Assembly: GCF_035989305.1 (NCBI RefSeq)
Contig: NZ_CP108514.1
Coordinates: 3,224,501-3,288,500 of the forward strand
DNA from: Streptomyces sp. NBC_01233
GTDB taxonomy: Bacteria > Actinomycetota > Actinomycetes > Streptomycetales > Streptomycetaceae
Direction of reading: 5' to 3'
Length of the DNA stretch: 64,000 nt
Shown: in pieces, positions 25,994 to 38,308 of the stretch
Layout: each line of letters begins with the position of its first letter
How positions within the stretch are numbered: the first letter of the stretch is position 1
The notes under the pieces: generated by a model
Database searches by the model: none
Told to the model about the DNA's origin: nothing
What the model saw: the letters and a program-made list of their open reading frames with translations, nothing else
Translations under genes and position numbers: made by a program

Positions 25994-27439
25994 CTAGAAC
26001 GGCCGGAATTCGTCGTACTCCTTCTGCGCCGAGTCCCCGCGCTGAGCGTCCTTCTCCTTGCGGCGGGTGGTGGCCGGACGCGGGGCGTCCAGACGGTGGT
26101 CCTCGCCGCGGCGGCCCAGCATCTCGGCCCCGGCCATCACGGTCGGCTCCCAGTCGAAGACGACCGCGTTCTCGTCGGAGCCGATGGCCACGCCGTCACC
26201 GGCGCGGGCGCCGGCCTTCCTGAGCGCCTCCTCGACGCCGAGGCGGTTGAGGCGGTCGGCGAGGTAGCCGACGGCCTCGTCGTTGTTGAAGTCGGTCTGG
26301 CGGACCCAGCGCTCCGGCTTCTCGCCGCGCACGTTGTAGACGTCCTCGACCTCGTCGTAGGTGACGGTGAAGCCGGTGTCGTCCACGGCCTTCGGACGGA
26401 TGACGATGCGGGTCGCCTCCTCCTTCGGCTTGCGGGCGCGGGCCTTGGCGATGCCCTCGGCGAGGAAGTAGGACAGCTCCTTCAGGCCCGTACGGGCGAC
26501 CGCGGAGACCTCGAAGACCTTGTAGCCGCGCGCCTCCAGGTCCGGGCGGACCATGTCGGCGAGCTCCTGGCCGTCCGGGATGTCGACCTTGTTCAGGACG
26601 ACGAGGCGCGGACGCTTCTCCAGGCCGCCGCCGTAGAGCTTGAGCTCCTCCTCGATGACGTCGAGGTCGGCGATCGGGTCGCGGTCGGACTCCAGGGTGG
26701 CGGTGTCCAGGACGTGCACGAGCACCGAGCAGCGCTCGACGTGGCGCAGGAACTCCAGGCCCAGGCCACGGCCCTGGCTGGCGCCGGGGATCAGGCCGGG
26801 GACGTCGGCGATCGTGTAGACGGTCGAGCCGGCGGTGACGACGCCCAGGTTCGGGACGAGGGTGGTGAAGGGGTAGTCCGCGATCTTCGGCTTGGCCGAG
26901 GAGAGCACCGAGATCAGCGAGGACTTGCCGGCGCTCGGGAAGCCGACCAGCGCCACGTCGGCGACGGTCTTGAGCTCCAGGACGATGTCGCCGGTGGTGC
27001 CGGGGACGCCGAGGAACGCGAAGCCGGGCGCCTTGCGGCGGGCAGAGGAGAGCGCCGCGTTGCCGAGACCGCCGCGGCCGCCCTCGGCGGCCACGTAGGT
27101 GGTGCCCTGGCCGACGAGGTCGGCGAGGACGTTGCCCTCCTTGTCGAGGACGACGGTGCCGTCCGGCACGGGCAGGATCATGTCCTGGCCGTCCTTGCCG
27201 GAACGGTTGCCGCCCTCGCCGGGCTTGCCGTTGGTGGCCTTGCGGTGGGGGCTGTGGTGGTAGTCGAGCAGGGTGGTGATCGCCTGCTCCACCACCAGGA
27301 TGACGTCGCCGCCGCGGCCGCCGTTTCCGCCGTCGGGGCCGCCGAGCGGCTTGAACTTCTCCCGGTGAACGGAGGCGCAGCCGTGGCCCCCGTTACCCGC
27401 GGCGACGTGCAGCTCGACGCGGTCCACGAAGGTGGTCAT
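25994..27439 (-). CDS. obg: Obg family GTPase (CgtA)
   Basis: A 481-residue ribosome-associated GTPase. The glycine-rich Obg fold (about 1-158) has repeated GG-RGG-G segments, and the G domain (about 160-330) has the P-loop [19 protein letters not shown] and NKVDIP. An OCT domain (about 345-430) and an acidic/basic tail follow. Obg acts in 50S maturation and, in Streptomyces, is linked to the onset of sporulation (family knowledge). It lies just downstream of rplU and rpmA, the near-universal L21-L27-Obg order, but a large hairpin (27518-27574) separates it from rpmA. Confidence 0.97.
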   Translation of the reverse strand: MTTFVDRVELHVAAGNGGHGCASVHREKFKPLGGPDGGNGGRGGDVILVVEQAITTLLDYHHSPHRKATNGKPGEGGNRSGKDGQDMILPVPDGTVVLDKEGNVLADLVGQGTTYVAAEGGRGGLGNAALSSARRKAPGFAFLGVPGTTGDIVLELKTVADVALVGFPSAGKSSLISVLSSAKPKIADYPFTTLVPNLGVVTAGSTVYTIADVPGLIPGASQGRGLGLEFLRHVERCSVLVHVLDTATLESDRDPIADLDVIEEELKLYGGGLEKRPRLVVLNKVDIPDGQELADMVRPDLEARGYKVFEVSAVARTGLKELSYFLAEGIAKARARKPKEEATRIVIRPKAVDDTGFTVTYDEVEDVYNVRGEKPERWVRQTDFNNDEAVGYLADRLNRLGVEEALRKAGARAGDGVAIGSDENAVVFDWEPTVMAGAEMLGRRGEDHRLDAPRPATTRRKEKDAQRGDSAQKEYDEFRPF

Positions 27440-27517
27440 GGTTGTTCCTCCAGTTACATGCGGGAATGTCCCGGACAGGCCTTGCTGTCCATTAAAACGT
27501 CTGTACGTACCAACGCA

Positions 27518-27574
27518 CCGAGGGCGGACCTCTCTTCCCGGCTGACGCCGGGAAGAGCTGAGATCCGCCCTCGG
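27518..27574 (-). terminator. Large hairpin between rpmA and obg
   Basis: The outer arms CCGAGGGCGGA and TCCGCCCTCGG pair, and inner arms CTCTTCCCGGC and GCCGGGAAGAG pair, in one long imperfect stem. It probably attenuates or stops transcription after rpmA, so obg may have its own promoter or be expressed at a lower level. Confidence 0.75.
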
Positions 27575-27607
27575 GAAGTTACGAACGCTTGATCAGCAGA
27601 AGCTGGA

Positions 27608-27862
27608 TCAGGCGGCCGGAACGATGTTGACGACCTTGCGGCCACGGTGCGTGCCGAACTGCACGGCACCCGCCTGCAGCGCGAACAGCGTGTCGTCGCC
27701 ACCACGGCCGACACCCGAACCCGGGTGGAAGTGGGTGCCACGCTGGCGGACGAGGATCTCGCCGGCGGAGACGACCTGACCGCCGAAGCGCTTCACGCCG
27801 AGCCGCTGGGCATTGGAGTCGCGCCCGTTCCGGGTGGACGATGCGCCCTTCTTGTGTGCCAT
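27608..27862 (-). CDS. rpmA: 50S ribosomal protein L27
   Basis: An 84-residue L27. It starts [20 protein letters not shown], the conserved N-terminus that reaches towards the peptidyl-transferase centre, followed by [20 protein letters not shown] and RGTHFHPG. It has the actinobacterial length and needs no N-terminal cleavage site. It lies 13 bases after rplU in the same transcript. Confidence 0.98.
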   Translation of the reverse strand: MAHKKGASSTRNGRDSNAQRLGVKRFGGQVVSAGEILVRQRGTHFHPGSGVGRGGDDTLFALQAGAVQFGTHRGRKVVNIVPAA

Positions 27863-27875
27863 GTCTCAGTCCCTC

Positions 27876-28196
27876 TTACTTCGCAGCCGCGGGGATACCG
27901 GTGACCTTGATCGCCGTGTACTGCTGGCGGTGACCCTGGCGACGGCGGTAGCCGGTCTTGTTCTTGTACCGAAGGATGTCGATCTTCGCACCCTTGTGGT
28001 GGTCCACGATCTCGGCCTGGACCTTGATGCCGGCCAGGACCCACGGGTCGCTGGTCACGGCGTCGCCGTCGACAACGAGCAGGGTCGAGAGCTCGACCGT
28101 GTCGCCAACCTTGGCAGTGGAAATCTTGTCAACCTCAACGATGTCGCCGACAGCAACCTTGTGCTGGCGACCACCGCTGCGCACGATGGCGTACAC
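27876..28196 (-). CDS. rplU: 50S ribosomal protein L21
   Basis: A 106-residue L21 starting (V/M)[17 protein letters not shown] and ending GIPAAAK, with the typical [20 protein letters not shown] stretch. GTG at 28194-28196 is chosen as start because GAGAGAGA lies just upstream and the length then matches the family; the open frame continues upstream but without resemblance. It heads rplU-rpmA and is driven from the promoter at 28384-28412, leaving a leader of roughly 180 bases that could carry regulatory structure. Confidence 0.97.
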   Translation of the reverse strand: MYAIVRSGGRQHKVAVGDIVEVDKISTAKVGDTVELSTLLVVDGDAVTSDPWVLAGIKVQAEIVDHHKGAKIDILRYKNKTGYRRRQGHRQQYTAIKVTGIPAAAK

Positions 28197-28383
28197 GCGG
28201 ATCTCTCTCTCACTCGGGACGGATGCTCCTGAAGCCAGCCGCTCAGGCGGGCCGGGGCCCACGCTGATCCGGATTGGACGAGCGGCCTCTCCCATACAGC
28301 GCTTGCGCGCGGAATAGCGGGAGGAAGGTGCTCAGAAGCGCGGCGCACACTGGACGGATTCGTCCAAGACACGCCGACGGTCT

Positions 28384-28412
28384 AGGTTACGGGGCCGGTT
28401 CCGGAGGGTCAA
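28384..28412 (-). promoter_or_regulatory. Promoter of rplU-rpmA
   Basis: On the minus strand TTGACC (-35) is followed after exactly 17 bases by TAACCT (-10). This is the best housekeeping-sigma promoter match I see in the window and fits a strongly expressed ribosomal protein operon. Transcription should begin near 28377. Confidence 0.8.
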
Positions 28413-28428
28413 ACCGGGCCCCGCACGG

Positions 28429-28460
28429 CCGTGGGCCCCGCCGCTCGGCGGGGCCCACGG
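28429..28460 (-). terminator. Terminator downstream of rne
   Basis: A perfect 14-bp inverted repeat, CCGTGGGCCCCGCC with GGCGGGGCCCACGG, around a four-base loop, 12 bases past the rne stop. Confidence 0.85.
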
Positions 28461-28471
28461 TCATGAGCGGA

Positions 28472-32449
<3,978 letters not shown>

Positions 32450-32684
32450 TGCGGGCGGTTCTCCCGTCACGCTCCCGGGCGCCGCGGCTGACTTCCGGTC
32501 CGGCTCGGCTCCGCGTAATGAGCGCGGAACCGGCCTCCGGGGCGCGTTCGCCACACGGGAGCTGTAGTCCATGGCCGCCGGTTCCGTACGTGTTGTCCGT
32601 ACGGCCTGGCGGAAGTCTTCAGGTCAGTGCGCGGCCCGACCCAGGTGGCTCCCGAGTGCCAGGGCTGCGCGACGACGACGATCC

Positions 32685-33506
32685 CTACGCGGCGGGACCT
32701 TCCGGCGCCTTCGCGTCGGCTGCTACGGCGGCCGTGGGTGGGGCGGCCGTGTCAGCCTCGCGGTCGGGCGCGAGCGGGTCGGTCACCGTGCCGGACTCCT
32801 CGTCAAAGAGCCCCTGCGCCAGCCTGGTCACCGCTGAGGGGACCGGCGGCGCCAGGTCGGCCACAGCTCGGAGACCGGACAGGACGTCGTCGGGTCGCAC
32901 GGCAGGTGTCAGATGCCGAACAACCAGCCGCAGTATCGCACAGGCATTGTCCAGCGGCCTATCAGCCGGGGCGGGAAGGGCTTCGAGAGAGACGACGGCG
33001 CCGCGCGTGTCGAAGGTCCGCATCCCGTTCTTGGTACGTCGCTGCACCTCCACGGTCTCGGCGGCGAGGAAGGACGTCACGGCCCGCTCGGCCTCGGCGG
33101 GCTCCACGCCGTCCAGGCGCAGCTCCCACACGGAGGCGGTCAGCCGGTCCGCGAGGCCCGAGGTGCGGGCCTCGACGGCGTCGATGATGTCGAGCCCGGT
33201 CGGCATCGACTCGTCGAGCAGCTCGCGGAGCTTCTCGGGGTCGCGGGGCTCGGCGAGGGCGATCTCCAGGTATTCGGCCTCGCTGCCGGTCCCGGTCGGG
33301 GCGGCGTTCGCGTACGAGACGCGCGGGTGCGGGGTGAAGCCGGCCGAGTAGGCCATCGGCACCTCGGCGCGGCGCAGGGCCCGCTCGAAGGCGCGCTGGA
33401 AGTCTCGGTGGCTGGTGAACCGGAGGCGGCCGCGCTTGGTGTAGCGCAGTCGGATGCGCTGCACCACCGGTGCGGGAGGCGGGCCTTCGGGCTGTCGCTT
33501 GCCCAG
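32685..33506 (-). CDS. TIGR03936/DUF2344 radical-SAM-associated protein, CTG start
   Basis: A 273-residue DUF2344 protein, the usual partner of the TIGR03960 radical SAM protein encoded at 34741-36663; in some bacteria the two are fused. The core is RLRFTSHRDFQRAFERALRR, followed by MAYSAGFTPHPRVSYANAAP and the SEAEYLEIAL segment. A perfect AAGGAG lies eight bases upstream of a CTG at 33504-33506, giving a start GKRQPEGPPPAPVVQRIRLR. The first GTG (33467) has no ribosome site, so CTG initiation is likely. The C-terminal 40 residues are Ala/Pro/Asp-rich. The biochemical role is unproven. Confidence 0.9.
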   Translation of the reverse strand: MGKRQPEGPPPAPVVQRIRLRYTKRGRLRFTSHRDFQRAFERALRRAEVPMAYSAGFTPHPRVSYANAAPTGTGSEAEYLEIALAEPRDPEKLRELLDESMPTGLDIIDAVEARTSGLADRLTASVWELRLDGVEPAEAERAVTSFLAAETVEVQRRTKNGMRTFDTRGAVVSLEALPAPADRPLDNACAILRLVVRHLTPAVRPDDVLSGLRAVADLAPPVPSAVTRLAQGLFDEESGTVTDPLAPDREADTAAPPTAAVAADAKAPEGPAA

Positions 33507-33591
33507 TGGTTCTTCTCCTTGTGCGGGGCTCCGCGGCTCGCGCGTCGCCCTGAGCGTCTGTGGGACCGGCCGGCCCCGCCCTGCCTCCGGC

Positions 33592-34677
33592 TCACCCCTG
33601 CCGTTCGTGGAGGGAGATCTCGGGAGCGGGCGTGTTGCCTGCGGCTGTCGTACTACCCAGAGTACGCGCCCGTGACCTCGCCGGTTCCACGGGAGGAGTA
33701 CCGAACAGCGCCTGCCGTACGGCGGCCCGCGCCTCCCTGACCGCGGCGCGGCCGGTGCGCCAGACCTCGCGGACCGCGTGGCCGGCGGGGGTCAGCACGT
33801 GCCGGTACACCCGGGACGCGGGCCAGCCGACCAGCACCCAGCCGACCCGTTTGAGCCCGCGCCACAGGGCTCCGGCGATCCGGCCGGCCACGTGCCAGGC
33901 CCAGAGGAGGACCTGCCCGACCGGGGTGAGCACGTACCGGTACAGCGCGACCGCCAGCCAGGCGAGGCCGGGTCCGACGGGCCGCAGCAGGTACCGGTAG
34001 GCCGCCACCGCCAGCCACGCGAGGCCGAGTCCGACCGGCCGCAACAGGTACCGGTACAGCGCCACCGCCAGCCACGCGAGGCCGTGTCCGATCGGGGTGA
34101 GCACGTACTGGTGGGCCGCCGCGGCCAGCCATGCGAGGCCGCGGCCGACGGGCACGAGCACGTACCGCCACAGCGCGACCCACGGCCACACGAACAGGAG
34201 CACGGCCAGGGCCCGGACCACCCAGGCCACCGCCTTGCCGAGCGGGGCGAGCAGGTACCGCAGCCCGCCCCGGCCGGCCCAGGCCAGCGCCGCCCCGAGC
34301 GGACGGAACACACAGGTGGTGAGGAACCGCCCGGCCGGAGCGAGCAGGTGCGCGTACGCGCCGCGGCCCAGCCAGGCCAGGCCCCGCCCGACCGGGGTGA
34401 GCAGGTACCGCCACAGCCCGACCCACGGCCAGACGAGGACCAGCTTGAGCAGGGTGGCCAGCACCCGGCCGAGCACCCGGAGCGCCGGCTCGACGGCATG
34501 GACGTACAGCGGCCGGAGGACGTGCCGGTGCGCGGCCCGGCCCAGGGCGACGAGCAGTTCCCAGACCACTCGTACGGGCAGTACGACGAGTACGGCGACG
34601 ATCTTGACGGGGATCCTGACGACTCCCACCAGGCATCCGTCGCCACCGTCGCCGGGAGGCCGTTCGCGCGGTTCCAT
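33592..34677 (-). CDS. Membrane-associated protein built of tandem 19-residue repeats, function unknown
   Basis: A 361-residue protein from the chosen ATG. After a short N-terminus and a hydrophobic stretch (about 20-50), most of the protein (about 50-300) is a chain of degenerate repeats of about 19 residues with pattern YRYLLxPVGxGLAWLAVAx. The four central copies are nearly identical. Each unit pairs an amphipathic Trp/Leu-rich helix with a PVG turn, so the protein probably lies in or on the membrane. The C-terminus is Arg/Ala-rich and hydrophilic. It lies between the DUF2344 gene and its radical SAM partner. I do not recognise the family. The longer start at 34737 falls in a terminator and is rejected. 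Confidence 0.78.
   Translation of the reverse strand: MEPRERPPGDGGDGCLVGVVRIPVKIVAVLVVLPVRVVWELLVALGRAAHRHVLRPLYVHAVEPALRVLGRVLATLLKLVLVWPWVGLWRYLLTPVGRGLAWLGRGAYAHLLAPAGRFLTTCVFRPLGAALAWAGRGGLRYLLAPLGKAVAWVVRALAVLLFVWPWVALWRYVLVPVGRGLAWLAAAAHQYVLTPIGHGLAWLAVALYRYLLRPVGLGLAWLAVAAYRYLLRPVGPGLAWLAVALYRYVLTPVGQVLLWAWHVAGRIAGALWRGLKRVGWVLVGWPASRVYRHVLTPAGHAVREVWRTGRAAVREARAAVRQALFGTPPVEPARSRARTLGSTTAAGNTPAPEISLHERQG
33905..34175 (-). repeat. 57-bp tandem repeats encoding the 19-residue units
   Basis: CAGGTACCGGTA recurs at 33988 and 34045 (57 bases apart), with matching units at about 33929 and 34102. Units are highly similar at the DNA level (for example CCACCGCCAGCCACGCGAGG in two of them), so copy number may vary between strains. 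Confidence 0.8.
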
Positions 34678-34694
34678 GCAGTCAAGGACACGGC

Positions 34695-34727
34695 AGAGGC
34701 CCCCGCCCGTTGCGGGCGGGGGCCTCT
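34695..34727 (-). terminator. Terminator downstream of the radical SAM gene
   Basis: A perfect inverted repeat, AGAGGCCCCCGCCCG with CGGGCGGGGGCCTCT, around a three-base loop, 14 bases after the radical SAM stop. It suggests the repeat protein gene is not simply read through from the radical SAM gene. Confidence 0.85.
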
Positions 34728-34740
34728 CGTGACCCAAGGG

Positions 34741-36663
34741 TTACTTCACGACCGACAGCGGCAGCAGCTTCTTGCCGGTGGGGCCGATCTGGATCTCGGT
34801 CTGCATCTGCGGGCACACGCCACAATCGAAGCACGGGGTCCAGCGGCAGTCGTCGACCTCGGTCTCGTCGAGGGCGTCCTGCCAGTCCTCCCAGAGCCAG
34901 TCCTTGTCGAGACCGGAGTCCAGGTGGTCCCAGGGCAGGACCTCCTCGTACGTGCGCTCGCGGGTCGTGTACCAGGCCACGTCCACTCCGTAGGCCGGCA
35001 GCGTCTTCTCCGCGGCCTCCATCCAGCGGTCGTACGAGAAGTGCTCGCGCCAGCCGTCGAAGCGGCCGCCCGACTCGTACACGGCGCGGATGACGTCGCC
35101 GATGCGGCGGTCGCCGCGCGAGAGGAGGCCCTCGACGATGCCCGGCTTGCCGTCGTGGTAGCGGAAGCCGATGGAGCGGCCGTACTTCTTGTCGCCGCGG
35201 ATCTTGTCGCGGAGCTTGCCCAGGCGGGCGTCCGTCTCCTCGGCCGACAGCTGCGGCGCCCACTGGAACGGAGTGTGCGGCTTCGGCACGAACCCGCCGA
35301 TGGACACCGTGCAGCGGATGTCGTTCTGACCGGAGACCTCGCGGCCCTTGGCGATGACGTTGACCGCCATGTCGCCGATCTGGAGGACGTCCTCGTCGGT
35401 CTCGGTGGGCAGGCCGCACATGAAGTACAGCTTCACCTGGCGCCAGCCGTTGCCGTACGCGGTGGAGACCGTACGGATCAGGTCCTCCTCCGAGACCATC
35501 TTGTTGATGACCTTGCGCATGCGCTCGGAGCCGCCCTCGGGGGCGAAGGTCAGACCGGAGCGGCGCCCGTTGCGGGTCAGCTCGTTGGCCAGGTCCACGT
35601 TGAACGCGTCCACGCGGGTCGACGGCAGGGACAGGCCCACCTTGTCGTCCGCGTAGCGGTCCGCGAGGCCCTTGGCGATGTCGGCGATCTCCGTGTGGTC
35701 GGCCGAGGAGAGGGAGAGGAGACCCACCTCTTCGAAGCCCGTGGCCTTCAGGCCGCGCTCCACCATCTCGCCGATGCCGGTGATGCTTCGCTCCCGCACG
35801 GGGCGCGTGATCATGCCGGCCTGGCAGAAACGGCAGCCGCGGGTGCAGCCGCGGAAGATCTCCACGGACATCCGCTCGTGGACGGTCTCGGCGAGCGGGA
35901 CCAGCGGCTGCTTGGGGTAGGGCCACTCGTCGAGGTCCATGACCGTGTGCTTGGACACGCGCCACGGCACGCCGGAGCGGTTGGGCACGACACGGCCGAT
36001 GCGGCCGTCCGGCAGGTACTCCACGTCGTAGAAGCCCGGCACGTAGACGTTGCCGGTCTTCGCCAGGCGCAGCAGGACCTCCTCGCGCCCGCCCGGCCGC
36101 CCCTCGGCCTTCCAGGTGCGGATGATCTCGGTCATGTCGAGGACGGCCTGCTCGCCGTCGCCGATGACCGCGCAGTCGATGAACTCCGCGATCGGCTCGG
36201 GGTTGAAGGCCGCGTGGCCGCCCGCGAGGACGATCGGGTGGTCGACCGTACGGTTGCGGGCCTCCAGCGGGATGCCCGCGAGGTCCAGCGCCGTGAGCAT
36301 GTTGGTGTAGCCCAGCTCCGTGGAGAAGGACAGGCCGAACACGTCGAAGGCGGAGACCGGGCGGTGGCTGTCCACGGTGAACTGCGGCACCTTGTGCTCG
36401 CGCATCAGTTCTTCGAGGTCGGGCCACACGCTGTAGGTGCGCTCGGCGAGGACGCCCTCGCGCTCGTTCAGCACCTCGTAGAGGATCATGACGCCCTGGT
36501 TGGGCAGCCCGACTTCGTACGCGTCCGGGTACATGAGCGCCCAGCGGACGTCGCAGCTCTCCCACTCCTTGACCGTGGAGTTGAGTTCACCGCCGACGTA
36601 CTGGATGGGCTTCTGCACATGCGGAAGCAGGGCCTCAAGCTGAGGGAAGACCGACTCGGTCAT
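34741..36663 (-). CDS. TIGR03960 family B12-binding-type radical SAM protein
   Basis: A 640-residue protein with an N-terminal cobalamin-binding-like domain (about 1-230) and a radical SAM domain. The [4Fe-4S] motif CTRGCRFC (about 276-283) sits in EIFRGCTRGCRFCQAGMITR. Extra late cysteines in CFDCGVCPQ suggest an additional cluster near the C-terminus. The GGHAAFNPEPIAEF and FAPEGGSERMRKVINKM stretches are family features. Its partner DUF2344 protein is encoded two genes downstream. The reaction is not established; a tRNA or cofactor modification is only a guess. Start MTESVFPQLEALLP is chosen over the longer frame beginning at 36702. Confidence 0.93.
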   Translation of the reverse strand: MTESVFPQLEALLPHVQKPIQYVGGELNSTVKEWESCDVRWALMYPDAYEVGLPNQGVMILYEVLNEREGVLAERTYSVWPDLEELMREHKVPQFTVDSHRPVSAFDVFGLSFSTELGYTNMLTALDLAGIPLEARNRTVDHPIVLAGGHAAFNPEPIAEFIDCAVIGDGEQAVLDMTEIIRTWKAEGRPGGREEVLLRLAKTGNVYVPGFYDVEYLPDGRIGRVVPNRSGVPWRVSKHTVMDLDEWPYPKQPLVPLAETVHERMSVEIFRGCTRGCRFCQAGMITRPVRERSITGIGEMVERGLKATGFEEVGLLSLSSADHTEIADIAKGLADRYADDKVGLSLPSTRVDAFNVDLANELTRNGRRSGLTFAPEGGSERMRKVINKMVSEEDLIRTVSTAYGNGWRQVKLYFMCGLPTETDEDVLQIGDMAVNVIAKGREVSGQNDIRCTVSIGGFVPKPHTPFQWAPQLSAEETDARLGKLRDKIRGDKKYGRSIGFRYHDGKPGIVEGLLSRGDRRIGDVIRAVYESGGRFDGWREHFSYDRWMEAAEKTLPAYGVDVAWYTTRERTYEEVLPWDHLDSGLDKDWLWEDWQDALDETEVDDCRWTPCFDCGVCPQMQTEIQIGPTGKKLLPLSVVK

Positions 36664-36738
36664 CACGCGACTTTCGTGAAGCGGGCAGGGGGCAGCTCTC
36701 AAGCGTACCTCGGCCCCCGGCCGCCCCCACCCACATGA

Positions 36739-38259
36739 TCATCCCAACGCCGCCCGCAGCGCGGGCTTCGAGGCCTTCGCCCAGATGCCCGGAAGTTCCC
36801 GTTCGCGCCGCTCGGCCAGGGCTTCCTCGCGGGCGTAGAGGACACCCCAGGTGAACGCGGACTCGCCCGCGCCCGCCGCCTGGACCGCGAGGCCGCGCAG
36901 GGCATCGCGGGCCACCACGCTGTCCTGGTGGTCGCCCAGCAGGGTCTGGACCTTCTTCACGGCCTTGGCCATGCGTTCCGCCGGTTTGCCGAGTGCCGGC
37001 GTCGCCGCCTCCGCCGCGTACCGGGCGCGTTTGGCCGCCTTGCGGGCCTCGTGCAGGGCCACGTCACGCTCGTGGCCCTCCTCCAGGGAGAGCGCCGTTT
37101 CCACCCGGCCCGCGAGGCGCTCGTAGTCGCGCAGCACCGCCTTGGGCAGGAGGCTCTCCGCAGGGCGGGCGGCGCCCTTGAGCAGCGGCGGCGCCTCCAG
37201 GAGGGCGTCGAGGGAGTCCAGGAGGGAGACGTAGCGCTCGCTGTCGAGGACGGCCAGGGCCCGGCGGCGCGACGCGGAGCGCCGGGTGGTGTTCCACACC
37301 CGCAGCCGGCTGCGGACCGGGCCGATCACCAGGGTGCGCGGCAGCTCGCCGATGCTGGTCTGGATCCGCTCCAGCAGGACCTCCTGGTCGCGGTCGACGC
37401 CGAGTTCGGCGGCCAGCCAGCGCAGCTCCTCGCCGATCGGGTCGGTGGCCGCCCGGTCGAGCACCTTGCGGTACGTCTTGAAGGCGCTGCGCAGCCGCCG
37501 GGTGGCGACCCGCATCTGGTGGACGGAGTCCGGCAGGCTCCGCCGCACGGCCGGGTCCTGGGCGATCAGGGCGTCGCGCTGTTCACGCAGGTACGCCAGG
37601 ACGTACGCGCCCGCCGTGCCCTCGGGGCCGCCGCCCTCGGGCCGGGCCGGGGGTACGGCGTCGGTCTCCACGAGCGCCCGGGCGAGCTTCGAGGGGGCGT
37701 CGGAGACCCGGAGCCCGGCCTTGCGGAAGGTCTTCTCCACGGCGTCGAGCAGTTCGGGGTCCACCCCGTCGGCGAGTTCCACCTCGACCTCGGTCCAGGA
37801 GGCGCTGGCCTGGCCCCGCTCGGCCAGGACCTCGTCGGTGCTCAGTTCCGCGAGCAGGGCTCCGTCGGCGTCGAGCAGGTGGCTGACGCGGCGCGAGGAG
37901 ACCAGCCTGACCTGCGGCTGGAGTCCGGAGCCGCGCACCCGGGAACGGACGAGGGCGGCGAGGGAGGGCGGGACGGTGTCGCTGAGCGCGGCCGAGACCT
38001 CGTCGCGCACTCCCGGGGAGACGGGCAGTTTGAGGTGCCAGCCCGCGTCCGCGCCGCCCGTTCTGCGCCGCAGGGTGAGACCGTCGGCGGCGAGCCGTTG
38101 GTCGGGGGTGTCGTAGTAGACGGCGTCGAGGTCGACGGTGCCCTGGTCGGAGACGGCCGCGATCGCGGCCGTGCCCGTCAGGTCCGGCAGCCCGCGCCGG
38201 GCAGATTCGGCCTTGGAGAACTCGAATTTACGCTCGACTTCGCGCTTGGTGTCCGCCAT
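36739..38259 (-). CDS. CYTH and CHAD domain protein
   Basis: A 506-residue protein with a CYTH domain (about 1-200) opening with the metal-binding ExExK signature as REVERKFEF, and a CHAD helical domain (about 218-500) with HQMRVATRRLRSAFKTYRKV and EARKAAKRARYAAEA. CYTH domains act on triphosphates or polyphosphate, and CHAD domains bind polyphosphate granules, so a polyphosphate-related role is likely. It lies between the radical SAM gene and rodA on the same strand; no functional link to either is evident. Confidence 0.93.
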   Translation of the reverse strand: MADTKREVERKFEFSKAESARRGLPDLTGTAAIAAVSDQGTVDLDAVYYDTPDQRLAADGLTLRRRTGGADAGWHLKLPVSPGVRDEVSAALSDTVPPSLAALVRSRVRGSGLQPQVRLVSSRRVSHLLDADGALLAELSTDEVLAERGQASASWTEVEVELADGVDPELLDAVEKTFRKAGLRVSDAPSKLARALVETDAVPPARPEGGGPEGTAGAYVLAYLREQRDALIAQDPAVRRSLPDSVHQMRVATRRLRSAFKTYRKVLDRAATDPIGEELRWLAAELGVDRDQEVLLERIQTSIGELPRTLVIGPVRSRLRVWNTTRRSASRRRALAVLDSERYVSLLDSLDALLEAPPLLKGAARPAESLLPKAVLRDYERLAGRVETALSLEEGHERDVALHEARKAAKRARYAAEAATPALGKPAERMAKAVKKVQTLLGDHQDSVVARDALRGLAVQAAGAGESAFTWGVLYAREEALAERRERELPGIWAKASKPALRAALG

Positions 38260-38308
38260 AGACCGAACTTAGTCCTGAACGGAACACGGCGGCAGGGTGA
38301 ACAGGGGA

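Noticed and set aside
34678..34737. Longer start (MGHERPPPATGG) for the 19-residue-repeat protein
   Set aside because: The extension is the terminator hairpin of the radical SAM gene.
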